This document shows, one piece after another, positions 50,108 to 59,131 of a stretch of 64,000 nucleotides of DNA. The DNA is from a virus. Made by a program: the position numbers and the translations under genes. Each line of letters starts with the position of its first letter. Within the stretch, counting starts at the first letter, position 1. The notes under the pieces are model-generated. The model had not been told where the DNA came from. It saw only the letters and a program-made list of their open reading frames with translations, and made no database searches. The DNA lies in the IMG/VR virus record IMGVR_UViG_3300005253_000262, positions 1-64,000 of that record, one strand, 5' to 3'.

Positions 50108-50385
50108 GCTATGACAGAGCGTTGATAATCCAGATCATCAATGACAAGCAGGATACAGACACTATGCTTGACAGGGTCGTTCATGTACTGGTGCCTGGTG
50201 CGTCAGAAGGTGAACATGCCCACAAGGAAGGAGTGTGGGATGATGCACGTAGATCGGCACACCTAGTCGTTGAGACGCTATTCGACAACGGCCGCGTTAA
50301 ATGCCCAAGATGTGGTGCCGATGCCGAGAACGCTGAGAATAGGTGCCTCGCTGATGGTGATTGTCCTGTGACGGTGGGGGGTTAA
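50104..50385 (+). CDS. Zinc-knuckle small protein
   Basis: 93 residues, ATGA overlap. Helical start, VKCPRCGADAENAENRCLADGDCP near the end gives four cysteines for one zinc. Function unknown. Confidence 0.68.
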   Translation: MSYDRALIIQIINDKQDTDTMLDRVVHVLVPGASEGEHAHKEGVWDDARRSAHLVVETLFDNGRVKCPRCGADAENAENRCLADGDCPVTVGG

Positions 50386-50676
50386 ATGAACAGAACCTAT
50401 TACGCAAACAGGAAAATAAGTACCGATGAGTACCTTCCAGACACTCCAGGACGCGGAAAGACACATGTTGAACCATCTAAGCAGTTGCCTCCACGCCTCT
50501 TTATATCGGCACACGATGCACAAGTGGCATTAACCTGGTGGTTGAAAGGTATTACAAGTGTACATCGAGGTACAGACTGGGATGGTGAGTACGACGAAGT
50601 CTGGAACACAGAGTCTATCTCAGGGCGTAATGAGGATGATATGGAAGTTGTCCCAGTCACATTGGGGCTACCATGA
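50386..50676 (+). CDS. Hypothetical protein
   Basis: 96 residues; ATG right after the previous stop (GGGGGGTTAA as ribosome site). Starts MNRTYYANRKISTDEYLPDTPG and contains HDAQVALTWWLKGITSVHRGTDWDGEYD. Acidic. No family recognised. Confidence 0.65.
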   Translation: MNRTYYANRKISTDEYLPDTPGRGKTHVEPSKQLPPRLFISAHDAQVALTWWLKGITSVHRGTDWDGEYDEVWNTESISGRNEDDMEVVPVTLGLP

Positions 50677-50882
50677 TTAAAGAACAGATATGCTTCAGGT
50701 ACCCCAATACTAGTACAGTAATCGTGGCGCCACGTGTTGTAGATGTACCAGACAGTTATAGTGGTGTTATACTTGCCCAAGAGGGTATGTTTCTCAATAA
50801 GGACCTCGAGTTGGGCGATGTTGCTGCTAATACTGTGTGGTTCATCCCGCCATCGCAGATCCTCTGGGTAAAACGGCTATGA
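50673..50882 (+). CDS. Hypothetical protein
   Basis: 69 residues, four-base overlap. Beta rich: NTSTVIVAPRVVDVPDSYSG and GMFLNKDLELGDVAANTVWFIPPS. Function unknown. Confidence 0.65.
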   Translation: MIKEQICFRYPNTSTVIVAPRVVDVPDSYSGVILAQEGMFLNKDLELGDVAANTVWFIPPSQILWVKRL

Positions 50883-51061
50883 CTGAAGACGAGGCGACGG
50901 CTATTGCACTGGCAGCAAATCCCGATTGCAGCTACGCCGATTGGGATAATGGTTTAGACGTACTCCTCCGAGTAACAATTGTCGTCAACTTGTGGCGAAA
51001 CGAGGAATGCTTCCTCGCAGGTGATCCACCCAGAAAGGTGGTCGAGGGTTTCTACAGATGA
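50879..51061 (+). CDS. Small hypothetical protein
   Basis: 60 residues from ATG 50879 overlapping the previous stop. MTEDEATAIALAANPDCSYADW is a helix-loop start, DVLLRVTIVVNLWRNEECF follows. The longer frame from 50837 lies in the upstream gene. Function unknown. Confidence 0.6.
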   Translation: MTEDEATAIALAANPDCSYADWDNGLDVLLRVTIVVNLWRNEECFLAGDPPRKVVEGFYR

Positions 51062-51393
51062 ACGATGACGAGAAACGGGAATACATTACATATCGGATTT
51101 GTAAGGAATTCGGACCCAGGTCAAACGTGTACCGGATTGACAAGATTGTAGCCTGTGTCGAGATGGAATGCTACCACGTCACGATCAATCCTATTAACGA
51201 CTCAGGTGTAGGCACCCTGTGGTGTGATTGCCCAGGCTTCAGAAGGCAGACGTATGATAAGACTAAGCACAAACATGTTGTCCTAGCATTCGACTTCCGA
51301 AAACGTGGGGAGCCTGAAGGTGCTTTGTACACGATCGAGGGCACTGGGCGGACCGCAGAGGTCATATTCTTAAGGAGCGACGATGATGCATAG
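51058..51393 (+). CDS. Zinc-binding SWIM-like protein
   Basis: 111 residues, ATGA overlap. CYHVTINPINDSGVGTLWCDCPGF followed by KTKHKHVVLAFDF resembles the SWIM zinc motif (C-x-C ... x-H), with a His replacing the usual third Cys. SWIM modules bind DNA or proteins. Function unknown. Confidence 0.62.
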   Translation: MNDDEKREYITYRICKEFGPRSNVYRIDKIVACVEMECYHVTINPINDSGVGTLWCDCPGFRRQTYDKTKHKHVVLAFDFRKRGEPEGALYTIEGTGRTAEVIFLRSDDDA

Positions 51394-51568
51394 ATTCGAC
51401 ATAGTAGAAGAGAAAGGCAAGTGGTTTTGGTACGCGAGAGACGTGATGGGACGGATCTGCGGCAAATCGTGGAAAGGTTTCAGCAAACGTAGCGTATGTG
51501 AACATAACGCATCCGTCGTACAAGCAGGACTAACACAAGGACTACGTAGCCTGGGGTACAGCAGATGA
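51383..51568 (+). CDS. Small hypothetical protein
   Basis: 61 residues from ATG 51383 (a second ATG follows directly). FDIVEEKGKWFWYARDVMGRICG and SVCEHNASVVQ resemble DUF1508/YegP-like domains that end in a helix after KS-W. Coupled to the next gene by four bases. Confidence 0.6.
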   Translation: MMHRFDIVEEKGKWFWYARDVMGRICGKSWKGFSKRSVCEHNASVVQAGLTQGLRSLGYSR

Positions 51569-51756
51569 AACGGGGTAACTGGAAGTCACGTAAGGCACGA
51601 CAACGAGACATGGCGCGGCGCAAATATACCTTGTACTCTTACAGTAGCGTCCCCAATATGGTCCTACCCCTATCTACCCCAGGAAGCTTACAAGCTGCGG
51701 TAGCACAACTATTGGCATTAAGGATGTCGTCACGGCGACCTAGAGGAGATTTATGA
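51565..51756 (+). CDS. Small basic protein
   Basis: 63 residues, ATGA overlap. Strongly basic N terminus (KRGNWKSRKARQRDMARRKY), then a Leu/Ser/Pro-rich end. Function unknown; nucleic-acid binding possible. Confidence 0.55.
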   Translation: MKRGNWKSRKARQRDMARRKYTLYSYSSVPNMVLPLSTPGSLQAAVAQLLALRMSSRRPRGDL

Positions 51757-51971
51757 TGGCCTATCCAACAATGGAGCAGGTCGAACAAGCAAATCAAATA
51801 CAGCTTGCTCGGTGGTATCGATTTCTCGAGTCGCCTGGCACCGAGGCCATCGATAAGTCGAACTTCGACGAAGTCCTACGGGAGCAGGTTAAAATTCAGG
51901 CGCGTCTGCTGGAACGATTTGAATCATTTGGCGGATGGAACCCCACACTTAGCAAACAGGTAGGATGGTAA
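51753..51971 (+). CDS. Hypothetical helical protein
   Basis: 72 residues. PTMEQVEQANQIQLARWYRFLESPGTEAID reads like a phage family with the pattern MxxxNRxQIxRWYRFLxSP, here followed by a charged helix. It occurs in many phages; function unknown. Confidence 0.68.
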   Translation: MMAYPTMEQVEQANQIQLARWYRFLESPGTEAIDKSNFDEVLREQVKIQARLLERFESFGGWNPTLSKQVGW

Positions 51972-51972
51972 C

Positions 51973-52335
51973 ATGAAAAGGTACATATCACCAATTACTA
52001 AAGAACTAACACCCACGGACTGGAAAGATAAGATCAATCTGTCCGATATGTCTCTGGACGAGATGACAGAGCTCCTAGCTGACCTCAAGGTTATGGAAGC
52101 TATGGGCAAGAAGGTTGGCGGCTACATGAAGGAAGCTGTCAAGGCCCGAATGCCTGAGGGCGAAATGGAATACATTGGAGCACGTTTCATTGTGACACTC
52201 AATGATCGATTACGCTCTGGCGGACTCGATGGAGACAAGATCCTCGAGGAGATGGGCGAAGATTGGTGCGAAGAGCGTATGAAACCGGACATCGAGTACA
52301 CTGAACTACGTCTCTCAGTAGTCACCCCGGAGTAG
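51973..52335 (+). CDS. Hypothetical helical protein
   Basis: 120 residues; ribosome site AGGATGGTAAC. LDEMTELLADLKVMEAMGKKVGGYMKEAVKARMPEGE is a charged helix followed by a beta part (IGARFIVTLNDRLRS). The pattern occurs in phage proteins next to single-strand binding genes, but I cannot support a function. Confidence 0.65.
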   Translation: MKRYISPITKELTPTDWKDKINLSDMSLDEMTELLADLKVMEAMGKKVGGYMKEAVKARMPEGEMEYIGARFIVTLNDRLRSGGLDGDKILEEMGEDWCEERMKPDIEYTELRLSVVTPE

Positions 52336-52339
52336 TAAC

Positions 52340-52624
52340 ATGAATTGGCAGCCAGGTGACTTAGCTATCACATGCAATTTATCCACTACAACTCGTAATG
52401 GGCTCATAGTGGAGATAGTTAAAGTCAGTCCGGAATGGGATAACGGAGACTATATCATCAAGTGCCCAGGGATACTTTCTTACAAACAGGATGGCTGTTG
52501 GTCTATTCATCACTACCAATTGAGGCCGCTACCTGATGACGATGAAGATAACGTCAATCAGGTAACCAAGTGGAAGGCGCTAGAGGATATTTATCAACCT
52601 AAAGAGCTGGAGAAGGTAACATGA
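52340..52624 (+). CDS. Hypothetical protein
   Basis: 94 residues. MNWQPGDLAITCNLSTTTRNGLIVEIVKV and YIIKCPGILSYKQDGCW suggest a beta barrel; the last third is acidic. Overlaps the next gene by four bases. Confidence 0.65.
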   Translation: MNWQPGDLAITCNLSTTTRNGLIVEIVKVSPEWDNGDYIIKCPGILSYKQDGCWSIHHYQLRPLPDDDEDNVNQVTKWKALEDIYQPKELEKVT

Positions 52625-52800
52625 CTGAAGAAAAGAAACCGTTGAGACCCGAATACATGCGCAGAAACGCCATGATAACGAATCTCACAACAGGCGTGGT
52701 TGAACAGTTTAGTAGTATCAGCCGAGCTAAACGTGCATCGCACAAGATCCAGATAGACAACGACAAGGCCTTAGGGCTCGGAATCCTTAGGAAATATTAG
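52621..52800 (+). CDS. Small basic protein
   Basis: 59 residues, ATG 52621 to TAG 52798-52800. FSSISRAKRASHKIQIDNDKALG is typical of a phage protein family that has a SISKAKRxS segment and binds nothing known. AAGGTA before the start and a 4-base overlap support it. Confidence 0.65.
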   Translation: MTEEKKPLRPEYMRRNAMITNLTTGVVEQFSSISRAKRASHKIQIDNDKALGLGILRKY

Positions 52801-52811
52801 AGGCGATAATC

Positions 52812-53234
52812 ATGTGGGCAAGATTCAGAAAATATGTTGCAGCCTTACCAACGGCTGCAGAGGTTGCCATGGCTTTTACATTAGGCTTCGTACTCACGAT
52901 AGTGGCTGTAGGGGTGCTATTTACAGTTATCGGGGCAGCACTGGCTCAGGAGTCTGTGCGTACGTATCCTGCGCGTCTTGGCGAGCAAGATCGCCGACTC
53001 GTAACAGAACAACCAGACTATGGCACGCCCCACCACGTTAATCAGTACATCGTGTCCATAATAGAGGACGATATAGAGCGCACAGCCTCCAGCAAGATGG
53101 CCTGTAGGCAGCAGAACCTGTACCTACACTACCTGCTAGTGGACCTCGCGAAGTATCTTGGGCGGAACCCTCACCAAGGCGAGCTGTTCAAGCCCGCGAT
53201 CCAGTCCATCCACGACGCCTGGTGTCGACAATGA
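52812..53234 (+). CDS. Membrane-anchored hypothetical protein
   Basis: 140 residues. AMAFTLGFVLTIVAVGVLFTVIG (about 20-44) is one transmembrane helix, followed by ALAQES that resembles a signal-peptidase site, so the product may be exported or anchored. The rest is helical, with two cysteines (MACRQQN, AWCRQ). Function unknown. Confidence 0.68.
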   Translation: MWARFRKYVAALPTAAEVAMAFTLGFVLTIVAVGVLFTVIGAALAQESVRTYPARLGEQDRRLVTEQPDYGTPHHVNQYIVSIIEDDIERTASSKMACRQQNLYLHYLLVDLAKYLGRNPHQGELFKPAIQSIHDAWCRQ

Positions 53235-53347
53235 AGTGCATACACTGTAAGGCTGGGCAGATACTGCCGAGATACCGCAAAGGGAAGAAACCTACATACC
53301 GATGCTGCACCTGCAGGCGTGTATACATACCAAGGGCAGAACGATGA
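53231..53347 (+). CDS. Tiny zinc-ribbon protein
   Basis: 38 residues from ATG 53231 to TGA 53345-53347, overlapping both neighbours by four bases. MKCIHCKAGQILPRYRKGKKPTYRCCTCRR has two CxxC pairs in a basic chain, a zinc ribbon similar to ones in transcription proteins. Function unknown. Confidence 0.68.
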   Translation: MKCIHCKAGQILPRYRKGKKPTYRCCTCRRVYIPRAER

Positions 53348-53586
53348 GCACATTCTATATATCATTTGGGCAAGTACACAGGCACGTAATAAATGACGTG
53401 GTGCTAGATAAGGATGTGCTACTGAGAATCGAGGCTCCATCTGAGGGTGAAGCTAGACAACGAGTCTTCGATACCATTGGCAACAAGTGGTTTACATCGT
53501 ATGACGAGGAGACTGTAGAATTCGAATACTTCCCAGGAGGAGCCGTAGAGGTGCCGGGGATAACTGAGGTAGCGAATAATGAATAA
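53344..53586 (+). CDS. Hypothetical protein
   Basis: 80 residues from ATG 53344; earlier in-frame start is inside the zinc-ribbon gene. Starts MSTFYISFGQVHRHVINDVVLD, beta strand then a helix (GEARQRVFDTIGNKWF). Acidic end. Function unknown. Confidence 0.65.
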   Translation: MSTFYISFGQVHRHVINDVVLDKDVLLRIEAPSEGEARQRVFDTIGNKWFTSYDEETVEFEYFPGGAVEVPGITEVANNE

Positions 53587-53779
53587 ATGGACAAAAAAAC
53601 AGCCGACTGATACCGGGTGGTATTGGTTTCGTGTTATGGAGTTTTTTGAACCAACACCAATCTATGTGACGAAGTTAGAAGGCGGAATGCGTGCACGGCT
53701 TGGCCAAGACTGTTGGGTACACACAGCGAGGTGGAAGGGTGAGTGGTGGTCCGAACAAATACAGAGTCCAACGAAATGA
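53579..53779 (+). CDS. Trp-rich small protein (DUF551-like)
   Basis: 66 residues. TDTGWYWFRVMEFFEPTPIYVTKL and a W-rich end (RWKGEWW) follow the GWYW pattern of small phage proteins of unknown function. The protein at 62,097 has the same plan. Overlaps the next gene by four bases. Confidence 0.65.
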   Translation: MNKWTKKQPTDTGWYWFRVMEFFEPTPIYVTKLEGGMRARLGQDCWVHTARWKGEWWSEQIQSPTK

Positions 53780-54171
53780 TCACCAGACGTGAGCTTATAG
53801 CTATGCTTGGGGCAGGTGCCGTAATAACTGCCGAAGGATTGTACTGGCCCGGAGCTAAGTTGGTCTCGATCCCTAAGCGACATCTCATCCTGAAGCGCGA
53901 CGCGATTAGTCTCGTTGCTTGGGACACTGGACGTGTAATATGCTCCATACCACGAGGGCGTGAATCGGTAGACATATGTGGTGGTGAAGCTAGAATTAGC
54001 TTTCCGCTAATTCCTCCAGGTGTATCAGGGATGATTACTAACATGTACGTAGGCAGAACGAATATGTTCAAATTCACAGTTCCCCTCACTGTGAAGCCAC
54101 GTACGATTATTACAGCCACAGTCACTGCGAGGGATCATCAGCTAGAGGCCCTTATGAGCGCACTGCGATGA
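53776..54171 (+). CDS. Twin-arginine-signal-like exported protein
   Basis: 131 residues from ATG 53776. MITRRELIAMLGAGAVITAEGLYWPGAK has the form of a Tat signal: RR near the start, a mildly hydrophobic stretch, then a small helix. The rest is beta rich. Its start resembles that of the protein at 59,324 (RRE(L/I)(x)n AGE-W-PG-K), so both may be related. Export is inferred from the motif. Confidence 0.6.
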   Translation: MITRRELIAMLGAGAVITAEGLYWPGAKLVSIPKRHLILKRDAISLVAWDTGRVICSIPRGRESVDICGGEARISFPLIPPGVSGMITNMYVGRTNMFKFTVPLTVKPRTIITATVTARDHQLEALMSALR

Positions 54172-55097
54172 TCACTAGACCCATGAAGGCCGAGAAGGTC
54201 AAATATGAGCACCTAGAAGGGCTTGAGTGGCCATTACTAGTGAGTCCGAAGATCGATGGGATCCGATCCCTTATGCATCCAGAGATAGGGCCAGCTACGA
54301 CCTCATTCATTCAAGTACCCAACACGCACATATACGAGACACTAAAACGTGTGGCGGGTAACTGTCGGTTAGATGGTGAGCTTGTTGCAGTACATGAAGA
54401 CGGGGACATACGCACATTCAACGAAACCCAATCAGCCGTTATGTCGCACGGCGGCCGGCCCCTATTCATGTATCTAGTGTTTGACTGCTTCCGACAACCA
54501 GACGAGAAGTTCCTAGAACGGTATACGGACGCAACTTTCATAGTAGAGTCTATGAACCACCCAAGTATTCGTATAGTGAACCATAAATGGGTTGCTAATG
54601 TTGATGAGTTCCTTAGAGTGGCCCAGACTCACATAAGTCAGGGATTCGAAGGTACAATGATCCGCTCTTTCGATGGACCATACAAGAGCGGCCGATCAAC
54701 ACTGAAGCAGGGATGGCTTCTCAAATATAAGGCGTGGGCTGATGCTGAAGGCACTGTGGTGGGTTTTGAGGAACGGATGCACAACGCGAACGAGGATATC
54801 AAGGATAATTTTGGGCATGCCAAGCGATCCTCCCATAAAGAAAACATGGTTCCGATGGGAACGTTGGGAGCCCTCATTCTGGATACAGCGTGGGGAGAGC
54901 TCAGAGTGGGAACAGGTTTCGATGACGCCTTAAGACAGGAAATCTGGAATCGCAACATGGACATGAGTGAGCGTTATCGTAACAAGGATTCCGAGCCGCC
55001 TGACGTTGGACGTAAGGTGACATTTAAGTACCAAGAGTACGGGATGCAAGACAAACCACGCTTCCCTGTGTTCAAGGGGTTCAGAGAGGATGAGTGA
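54168..55097 (+). CDS. ATP-dependent DNA ligase
   Basis: 309 residues. SPKIDGIR has the nucleophile Lys 28 (motif I, KxDGxR), then LDGELV (68-73, motif III), EGTMIRSF (161-168, motif IV) and GWLLKYK (182-188, motif V). The C-terminal part is an OB domain. It seals nicks in replicated DNA. Overlaps the previous gene by four bases. Length is usual for small phage ligases (T7 359). Confidence 0.92.
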   Translation: MITRPMKAEKVKYEHLEGLEWPLLVSPKIDGIRSLMHPEIGPATTSFIQVPNTHIYETLKRVAGNCRLDGELVAVHEDGDIRTFNETQSAVMSHGGRPLFMYLVFDCFRQPDEKFLERYTDATFIVESMNHPSIRIVNHKWVANVDEFLRVAQTHISQGFEGTMIRSFDGPYKSGRSTLKQGWLLKYKAWADAEGTVVGFEERMHNANEDIKDNFGHAKRSSHKENMVPMGTLGALILDTAWGELRVGTGFDDALRQEIWNRNMDMSERYRNKDSEPPDVGRKVTFKYQEYGMQDKPRFPVFKGFREDE

Positions 55098-55330
55098 TGC
55101 CTGAGAAATACAAAATACAACTCCCGCTGGAGACAAATGCTCCCATACCTATGGCACTTGTGTACAATAGAGACCGCAACCGTATGGGTGAGATCCCCAT
55201 TACCAAAGAAATACGCGATCTATTTCCGCCCGGTGTGGTCAAGATATTCATCGAGGGGAGTTTCAATCCCAAAGATGGTACACTGGACGTGAAAGTAATA
55301 CATCCAGATCCCAACGCGTTCGATTGGTAA
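55097..55330 (+). CDS. Hypothetical protein
   Basis: 77 residues from ATG 55097 (overlaps the ligase stop); a GTG is just before it. PEKYKIQLPLETNAPIPM is a beta start; Pro rich. Function unknown; coupled to ligase. Confidence 0.6.
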   Translation: MPEKYKIQLPLETNAPIPMALVYNRDRNRMGEIPITKEIRDLFPPGVVKIFIEGSFNPKDGTLDVKVIHPDPNAFDW

Positions 55331-55331
55331 C

Positions 55332-55655
55332 ATGGCGAAGAGACGTAAACGGCCTACGTGGAAGACTAGGTGGATGACCGCCGAAGGCGAAGTCATCAAG
55401 ATCGTGAACATGGACGATAGGCACCTATACAATACGATCCGGATGCTAGATAGATGGGCGGACGCTGAAATAGGACGGGATCTAGATGCGGCATTTCGAT
55501 GCTCTACAATGTTCAGCGGTAATATGGCAGAGGACATGATCGAGCAGGAAATAGACAATTTAATGGATATGCGTCCGCAAGACTACGCGTATGACAACTA
55601 CAAGGTGTATCCACGCATGATACAGGAAGCAGCAAAGAGAGGACTGTCAGTATGA
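55332..55655 (+). CDS. Hypothetical helical protein
   Basis: 107 residues. WKTRWMTAEGEVIKIVNMDDRHLYNTIRMLDRWA follows the start of a phage protein family with WxT.DG..I.I..MxxxHLxNxIxML, common in phages and without known function. Overlaps the next gene by four bases. Confidence 0.7.
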   Translation: MAKRRKRPTWKTRWMTAEGEVIKIVNMDDRHLYNTIRMLDRWADAEIGRDLDAAFRCSTMFSGNMAEDMIEQEIDNLMDMRPQDYAYDNYKVYPRMIQEAAKRGLSV

Positions 55656-56032
55656 GCATAATTGAGGAAATTACCGAGATAATAGGGACGACGTTAAAAG
55701 AGGAGCACCAAATAGACTTGTTCAGATACAAGTTAGCAGCCCTAATAGACAAGTTCCAATCCTCTAGCCCGCAAATGCAGGAACGTCTCGTCTCGAGTAT
55801 GGTGCCCTTCGCAAGTCTATGCCTTGCAAGAATTGCCATGTGGCACGTGGAGGATCATGAAGGAACTAGTTGTGCACAGGAAGCGATTAAAGCGGCCACT
55901 CTATCGTTTGCTGAGTTGGCCATTACACGCTGTAAGGAGATTGCTGAGGCGGAAGGACTCGCAGATCCTTTCGCAACATCCGATGCAAACGCAGACCTAG
56001 TGAAGGAAATGCTCAGCGAAATCAACAGTTGA
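55652..56032 (+). CDS. Hypothetical helical protein
   Basis: 126 residues, ATGA overlap with previous gene. All helical, with AIMWHVEDHEG in the middle. The stop overlaps the -35 box of the next promoter. Function unknown. Confidence 0.65.
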   Translation: MSIIEEITEIIGTTLKEEHQIDLFRYKLAALIDKFQSSSPQMQERLVSSMVPFASLCLARIAMWHVEDHEGTSCAQEAIKAATLSFAELAITRCKEIAEAEGLADPFATSDANADLVKEMLSEINS

Positions 56033-56058
56033 TTGGCCCATCGATTCTAAGTTATAAT
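56029..56058 (+). promoter_or_regulatory. Promoter of the primase-helicase operon
   Basis: TTGATT (56029-56034), 18-base spacer, TATAAT (56053-56058). The -35 box sits over the TGA stop of the previous gene. Confidence 0.8.
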
Positions 56059-56093
56059 AGAGTTAACATAGATGTAAGCAGAACAGGTAACCA

Positions 56094-56384
56094 ATGAGGA
56101 CGATGAATACGCAAACAAAAAAACAGGAGGTCATAGACCCCAGTATCATAAGGGATAAGGTCCTGCATATACTGAGCCTCTATCCAATCATTTCACCTAC
56201 CATGTTGCAGGGTGGTCTCGGCCCATATATGAAACCAGTTCAATGGCGGCCGGTACTTGAAGACCTCATTGCCGCGGGGCTAGTAAAGGAATCACAGCGG
56301 TCCATGCGGACACATCAGGAACGCTATAACACGTATACGTTCCTACATCTCCCCAAAACGGAGTTAGACCACCTTGACAGCTGA
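56094..56384 (+). CDS. Winged-helix-like small protein
   Basis: 96 residues. SLYPIISPTMLQGGLGPYMKPVQWRPVLEDLIAAGLVKES reads like a winged helix with a KPVQWRPVLEDL recognition helix and a beta wing (YNTYTFLHL). Its end overlaps the primase-helicase start. Could regulate or load the helicase. Inferred from pattern. Confidence 0.65.
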   Translation: MRTMNTQTKKQEVIDPSIIRDKVLHILSLYPIISPTMLQGGLGPYMKPVQWRPVLEDLIAAGLVKESQRSMRTHQERYNTYTFLHLPKTELDHLDS

Positions 56385-58830
56385 TGCTCGCATTGGCCTG
56401 AGTCAGGGTGCAATAGAGGACCTTCAAAAATCTGGGATCGGGCCACGCGATATAGCGGCACGAATCCTCACGGGGGCAGAAGTAGCAGCTACTTCTGCCG
56501 GTGGTAGCTCCTACATTCCTGATGGCTACGTAATTCCCTATTTCGACTTCCAAGGCGAGATAGCTCCATACTATCGAGTTAAGATCCTTGATCCCCTTGG
56601 AGGCCCCAAATACCGTGCACTAGCAGGGTACCCTAACCATATTTACTTCCCTCCCGATCTTAGGAAAGTACTTAAGAGCTCTCAGGCTGACTACATAATC
56701 ATTACCGAAGGCGAGAAGAAGGCTGTATGCGCGGTTAAATGTGGCTTCCCCTGTGTTGCGCTATCAGGAATAGACTGTTGGCGTAACAAGCAGATTACGT
56801 TTCCTAAAGACACAAAGCTTAAGGCTGTCAAGGTGGGTGCAGGGAGTGTCATGAAAGCTATAATCCCATCAGGGGATTCCAACGCCACGGTTCTGCAAGA
56901 CTCCGGCATTGTAGCAGTAGGACTCCACGATCTCTTGGACCACATGGTAGCCAATAGCATGGAGGCCATTATCATCTTTGATAGCAACAAGGGCGGTGTG
57001 AAGAGTCAAGTACAGCGAGCTGCCGCACAACTGGGCTATGAGCTCCGATATCGCGGACTACCAATTATTAACATCCGCCAATTGATTCTGCCTACTACTG
57101 CAAAGGACCCCAAGATGGGGCTGGATGACTACCTAGTAACACAAGGAGTCAAAAGCTTTGCTGGGATCCTCCGCACTTGCCGTAGGAAGCGTATTGCGTT
57201 TCCTCGTCACCCGAATCCTAAGGCGTTCATCGCTGGACGCCTACAGAAAGCGCGCCTCTCACGGAAGGAGACTCAGGACGTATCCCTCTCAATACTGATG
57301 GAGCTCGAAACCCGTGGGAGGCGTCTCCGCAATACTAATACCCACGACATGTTCTTCTTTAATGACAAGACCCATATGCTTATGGATGTAGCACTAGGTA
57401 ATCCACGTATAATGCTACACGATACAGCATTTGGGTCGTACCTGTATCAGGAGTTCAACCTCGCTGCGATAGATCAGCGTATAGTGGGGTGGTTGGCTGC
57501 ACAGTTTCATGGCGAGCCCGGGATCAAGGAAGCTGTGACACATCGTGTGCTTGCGCAACCCGCAAACATGCCAGGATGTATAGCATACCAGCTATCGGAC
57601 TCACACTTTATTATCATGACACCGGATCCCTCGAAGCCGTACATCATCTGCGAGAACGGGATGCACGGCGTGTTGTTCGAGCAGGGACATGTGGAACCTA
57701 TAAGCCACGTGAATATCGTAGCTAGCTTGGAGATGAAGCTTGACGACTCTGCTGTATTGTGGCACGAAGTACTGAAGAGCTTTAACTTCCTACCTAGTGC
57801 TGTACCTACTGAAGGCATACCTCAAGAGCAACTCCTAACAGAAGGGAGGTTGCTAGCTACACTGTTATACTACTTAAGTCCGTGGTTCCTTAGGTGGCGC
57901 GGGACTCAGCTGCCTATCGAACTCATTATAGGGGAGCCCGGTTGTGGGAAGTCCTCCTTATACGCCCTACGGCAAAGCGTCATTACCGGGTATCCCCGCC
58001 TTACAAACATGACCAATGACATAAAGGATTGGTACGCTGGTATCACATCCTCAGGAGGACTCTACGTCCTTGACAATATACACTTCACCGCTGCCAATAA
58101 GGATTATCAACAACGCCTCAGCGATGAAATGTGCCGCTTGGTTACCGAACCCAGCCCCCACATTGAGTTGCGCAAACTGTACACGACCTCTGATATACTG
58201 CGTCTGCCAGTAAACTCGACGTTTGCCTTGACTGCACTTGAGCAGCCCTTCATCACTCCGGATCTAATTCAACGTTCGGCTATTTTTGAGCTTCAGGTTA
58301 TACAGTCTGGGCATGATGCTATGTGGGTAGAGAAACAGATTGCTAGGGGGCCTGGGCGTGAGGGCTGGATAGCACATCAGCTCATTGTCATCCACCGGTT
58401 CCTAAGGCGGGCCCTACACGACAAAGAATGGGACAATAACTTCCGTGCTGGGCATCGTCTAGCTAATTACGAGCAGGCACTTATTATGATGGCTAAAGTC
58501 CTCGATCTGCCGTTCGATTGGATTCCCGAAGCCCTTGCACGTCAGATGGCCCTGAAGCTCTCTGAGACAGACTGGGTAATGGCGGGGATTGCTGACTTCA
58601 TCGAGGCATTCAGATCAAAACACGGCGAGGAATACACAGCGAAAAGGTTTGCAATAAGCGAAATCGTTGATTGGGCCGAGCAGGACGAAACATACTGCAA
58701 GAATCGGAAGCTAACTAACTCGTGGTCGTTGGGTAAGTACGTACGAGGCCACAAAGGTACTCTAGAGAAGAACCTATTCATGCATCAAGATGGGACAAAG
58801 AACAACAAAGCAATGTACAGGATTAACTAA
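56374..58830 (+). CDS. Primase-helicase (DUF3854/Toprim plus AAA+ helicase)
   Basis: 818 residues from TTG 56374 (GGAG upstream; overlaps previous gene). Residues about 45-210 are a Toprim-like DUF3854 domain: IITEGEKKAVCA (Glu at 112-114), ALSGIDCW and IIIFDSNKGG. Residues about 500-650 are an AAA+/SF3-like helicase: Walker A GEPGCGKSS (520-528), Walker B GLYVLDN (D567). A Zn-finger as in T7 gp4 is not seen. The C-terminal part (about 760-818) may bind DNA. It should make primers and open the fork. The Toprim type is known from phage and plasmid primases. Confidence 0.82.
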   Translation: MTADARIGLSQGAIEDLQKSGIGPRDIAARILTGAEVAATSAGGSSYIPDGYVIPYFDFQGEIAPYYRVKILDPLGGPKYRALAGYPNHIYFPPDLRKVLKSSQADYIIITEGEKKAVCAVKCGFPCVALSGIDCWRNKQITFPKDTKLKAVKVGAGSVMKAIIPSGDSNATVLQDSGIVAVGLHDLLDHMVANSMEAIIIFDSNKGGVKSQVQRAAAQLGYELRYRGLPIINIRQLILPTTAKDPKMGLDDYLVTQGVKSFAGILRTCRRKRIAFPRHPNPKAFIAGRLQKARLSRKETQDVSLSILMELETRGRRLRNTNTHDMFFFNDKTHMLMDVALGNPRIMLHDTAFGSYLYQEFNLAAIDQRIVGWLAAQFHGEPGIKEAVTHRVLAQPANMPGCIAYQLSDSHFIIMTPDPSKPYIICENGMHGVLFEQGHVEPISHVNIVASLEMKLDDSAVLWHEVLKSFNFLPSAVPTEGIPQEQLLTEGRLLATLLYYLSPWFLRWRGTQLPIELIIGEPGCGKSSLYALRQSVITGYPRLTNMTNDIKDWYAGITSSGGLYVLDNIHFTAANKDYQQRLSDEMCRLVTEPSPHIELRKLYTTSDILRLPVNSTFALTALEQPFITPDLIQRSAIFELQVIQSGHDAMWVEKQIARGPGREGWIAHQLIVIHRFLRRALHDKEWDNNFRAGHRLANYEQALIMMAKVLDLPFDWIPEALARQMALKLSETDWVMAGIADFIEAFRSKHGEEYTAKRFAISEIVDWAEQDETYCKNRKLTNSWSLGKYVRGHKGTLEKNLFMHQDGTKNNKAMYRIN

Positions 58831-58831
58831 C

Positions 58832-59131
58832 ATGATCGCCGCCGAAGAACCATCAGAAGTGACCAATTGGCCTGAAGGTGTTTCAGATGGACTCATTCTG
58901 CCCTGTGCAGTTTGCGGAAACAAAGTATCGTTTGACTACACAGTCAGTGATGAAGCATGGGACCTTGTCGTTTCGCGAGAACAGAGGTTGGGTGTTATAT
59001 GTCTTTCGTGCTTTGATCAAATAGCCGCAAGCAAGGGTATCGACACCGTTGAACATCTAAAGCTGGTCCAGTTCGTTGGAGTTAACAAAACAATTGGGCT
59101 GCGATCAATTTGGGAGCACGATCGTGACTGA
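58832..59131 (+). CDS. Zinc-ribbon small protein
   Basis: 99 residues from ATG 58832, just after the primase-helicase stop. ILPCAVCGNKVSFDY and GVICLSCFDQIA have two CxxC, a rubredoxin-like zinc ribbon. Function unknown. Confidence 0.7.
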   Translation: MIAAEEPSEVTNWPEGVSDGLILPCAVCGNKVSFDYTVSDEAWDLVVSREQRLGVICLSCFDQIAASKGIDTVEHLKLVQFVGVNKTIGLRSIWEHDRD